From Mucilaginibacter sp. (GTDB taxonomy: Bacteria > Bacteroidota > Bacteroidia > Sphingobacteriales > Sphingobacteriaceae), in contig JANXTT010000146.1 of NCBI GenBank assembly GCA_025352225.1, positions 1-43,331 on the forward strand: 43,331 nt of DNA. The letters run 5' to 3'. Both the position numbers and the translations under genes were made by a program. Of this stretch, positions 41,799-43,331 are shown piece after piece. Positions within the stretch are counted from its first letter, which is position 1. The number at the start of each line of letters is the position of its first letter. The notes beneath the pieces were generated by a model. That model saw only the letters and a program-made list of their open reading frames with translations. It made no database searches and was not told where the DNA came from.

Positions 41799-43208
41799 AT
41801 GACATTAATAGCCGAAACTATCAATAACACAGTAAAGCCAGTATTGCCGATTGTTCAAAATGTAAATATTTTATTGGTAGATGATATGGTATCGGGCTTA
41901 ATGGCATTGGAGGCTATTTTGGACGGCTTGCCGGGAATAAATATTCTAAAAGCACAATCAGGGAAAGAAGCACTTAAAATAATTGAAAATAATGACTTGG
42001 CTGTTGTTGTAAGCGATGTTCAAATGCCCGAAATGGATGGTTTTGAATTGCTGGATTTGATAAACCAAAATAACAAAATTGATAGTATCCCCTTTATTTT
42101 TGTAACCGCTATGGGTCACGATAGAAAGTATGTAACAAAAGGCTATAAAGGTGGTGCGGTTGATTATTTGTTTAAGCCGTTGGATCAACAAATTACCCGT
42201 GCGAAAATCTGTGCTTTTGTTACCATGTACAAGCAAAAGCAACAGTTAAAGCAGCAAAATCAACAATTGATCGAGATAAATAGCAAGAAAAACATCCTCC
42301 TCGGAATGGCAGCACATGATATGCGCAGCCCTCTTGCCGGAATAAGCTCCTTGGCAGATTTTTTGTCAGATGAAAAAGAGTACGGCAGCCTGCATGAAAA
42401 TCAAAAAATCTTTATAGAGAATATTAAAAAATACAGCTTATATATGCTCAATATCATCAACAATTTGCTTGATGTTAGCGCTATAGAAGCAGGTAAACTG
42501 AACTTAAATATACAGCAAACCGATATTGCTGTATTGTTAGAAAAAATAATAGGGCTCAATAAGCTTATTGCCCAGAAAAAAGGAATTGAATTAGAACTTA
42601 ATATCGAATTAAGCAATAAATTACTTTTTATCGACCCCGTAAAAATAGAGCAGGTTTTGAACAATTTCTTGTCAAATGCCATTAAGTTTTCTCCGGCAAA
42701 AACCCTTATATTAATAAAGGCTGTACAAAAGGAAAATGATTTTTATATTGAAGTTACTGACCACGGGCAAGGCATACCCGAAGAGGAACAAAAAATTCTT
42801 TTTAATGCTTTTCAAAAAACGTCTGTGCTGGCAACTGATGGCGAATCCTCTACTGGATTGGGTTTACTTATCTGTTCAAAAATAATTAATTCACACGATG
42901 GTACCATTGGTGTAAAAAGCAAACCAAAAGAAGGCAGCACATTTTGGTTTAGTATACCTGTAAATATAACCGAAATAAATGCAGATGCCTGCTATGAATT
43001 ACCCGTTTATAACAAAGGTGATATATTCCAAAATAATATAGATGAAGTTACAAAAGCGAGTTCAAAATCTATCTTAGTTGCAGAAGATGATGCCTTATCT
43101 CAATTTGTAATAAAAAGAGTTTTGCAAAATTTAGGGCATAAAGTTCACCTTGCCAATAACGGCGAAATGGCTATTGAATTATTAGAAAAGAACGTGTTGT
43201 GCGATTAA
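41799..43208 (+). CDS. Hybrid receiver-histidine kinase-receiver protein, last receiver truncated
   Basis: A 469-residue protein without signal or membrane helices. Domains in order: receiver 1 (22-140; D28/D29, phospho-acceptor D73 in 'VSDVQMPEMDG', K126), a short Gln-rich coiled coil (145-162), HisKA ('AAHDMRSPLAG', H173), HATPase ('NNFLSNAIKFSP', 'DHGQGIP', 'STGLGLLICSKII') and a second receiver starting at 'SKSILVAEDD' (422). That receiver should span about 115 residues, but only 48 are present, ending LLEKNVLCD before a TAA, so its acceptor Asp is missing. Family homology seems to stop at about 43195, where mobile-element-like DNA begins. It is most likely a gene interrupted by insertion. 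The kinase core is intact. Confidence 0.88.
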   Translation: MTLIAETINNTVKPVLPIVQNVNILLVDDMVSGLMALEAILDGLPGINILKAQSGKEALKIIENNDLAVVVSDVQMPEMDGFELLDLINQNNKIDSIPFIFVTAMGHDRKYVTKGYKGGAVDYLFKPLDQQITRAKICAFVTMYKQKQQLKQQNQQLIEINSKKNILLGMAAHDMRSPLAGISSLADFLSDEKEYGSLHENQKIFIENIKKYSLYMLNIINNLLDVSAIEAGKLNLNIQQTDIAVLLEKIIGLNKLIAQKKGIELELNIELSNKLLFIDPVKIEQVLNNFLSNAIKFSPAKTLILIKAVQKENDFYIEVTDHGQGIPEEEQKILFNAFQKTSVLATDGESSTGLGLLICSKIINSHDGTIGVKSKPKEGSTFWFSIPVNITEINADACYELPVYNKGDIFQNNIDEVTKASSKSILVAEDDALSQFVIKRVLQNLGHKVHLANNGEMAIELLEKNVLCD

Positions 43209-43331
43209 AAAATGATATAAATATGAAAGAAAAAGTTGTGCATTATATTGATAATCAATACATTAAAGAAAAATTACGACCAAGTAAATCATTCTTTATG
43301 CACAACCTTTCGAGCAATTTCTGTCTATTTT
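43194..43331 (+). mobile_element. Probable left end of an insertion element (continues past the window)
   Basis: The break in the hybrid kinase homology at about 43195 is followed by GTGTTGTGCGAT (43194-43205), a near copy of GTTGTGCAT at 43235-43243, and the inverted copy ATGCACAAC at 43298-43306. Sequence beyond the break no longer encodes receiver residues in any frame, and a new open frame starts at 43223. This fits an insertion-sequence end. The element family is not identified and the other end lies outside the window. Confidence 0.45.
43223..43331 (+). CDS. Start of an open frame, possibly a transposase (cut by window edge)
   Basis: From the ATG at 43223 the frame stays open for 36 codons to the window edge (begins MKEKVVHYID). 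It is basic and aromatic, with 'HNLSSNFCLF' at the end. It has no recognised domain in the visible part. The N-terminus vaguely recalls IS982-type transposases, but this is a memory-based guess. Its position after the interrupted kinase supports a mobile element gene. Confidence 0.4.
   Translation, partial: MKEKVVHYIDNQYIKEKLRPSKSFFMHNLSSNFCLF

Noticed and set aside
1..43331. CRISPR array, tRNA or rRNA genes, complete prophage
   Set aside because: No regularly spaced repeats, no cloverleaf-like or rRNA-like segments, and no phage structural genes were seen on either strand.

Overview
The window looks like a chromosomal segment of a Bacteroidota bacterium, most likely a Sphingobacteriaceae member of the Mucilaginibacter/Pedobacter type. 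The grounds are: an alternative complex III (ACIII) operon joined to an aa3-type cytochrome oxidase, several copies of the Bacteroidota -7 promoter box TAnnTTTG, almost no Shine-Dalgarno signals, many lipoproteins with short lipoboxes, and families common in this phylum (DUF4286, DUF983, fasciclin, MACPF lipoprotein, MoxR/VWA pair). The genus is inferred from gene content only.

Layout. 1-892 (-) is the N-terminal part of a glycoside hydrolase family 2 enzyme cut by the window edge. 1174-2307 (-) is an Omp85-type outer-membrane barrel, divergent from a deoxyhypusine-synthase-like gene (2482-3462). 3713 to about 20135 is one long respiratory operon behind a good promoter (-7 box 3622-3629): actABCDEF, coxB, coxA, a 14-bp-stem hairpin, ctaA, ctaB, two subunit III genes, subunit IV, a SCO-like protein and a DUF420 protein. 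Quinol electrons enter ACIII, pass through its c-type hemes and reach the oxidase; ctaA/ctaB make heme A, and SCO/DUF420 are assembly factors. A small CxxC membrane protein and a DUF983 protein follow, then DUF2461, an OmpA-type lipoprotein and a phosphodiesterase-like protein.

23279-25959 (-) holds an RmlC-type epimerase, a DUF4286 protein and a TPR protein. 26121-30365 (+) is a three-gene unit: an S9-peptidase-like lipoprotein whose nucleophile position is Trp, a membrane histidine kinase and an OmpR-type regulator. 30370-35886 (-) is a co-directional run: VWA protein, MoxR-like ATPase, membrane metallophosphoesterase, UbiA-like protein and methyltransferase. 36021-40986 (-) holds a PfkB kinase, a JmjC/cupin_8 protein, a fasciclin protein, HemW and a MACPF lipoprotein with a GTG start. 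An 812-bp gene-free stretch follows, rich in GTTAC/GTAAC words. The window ends in a cytosolic receiver-kinase-receiver hybrid whose last receiver is cut short, apparently by the left end of a mobile element.

The observations most worth following up are the pseudo-peptidase/two-component unit, the SCO protein with Tyr at the copper-ligand His position, the deoxyhypusine-synthase-like protein with altered substrate residues, the near-leaderless promoters, the coxA-ctaA hairpin, the MACPF lipoprotein and the interrupted hybrid kinase. I found no tRNA, rRNA or CRISPR array and no complete mobile element.
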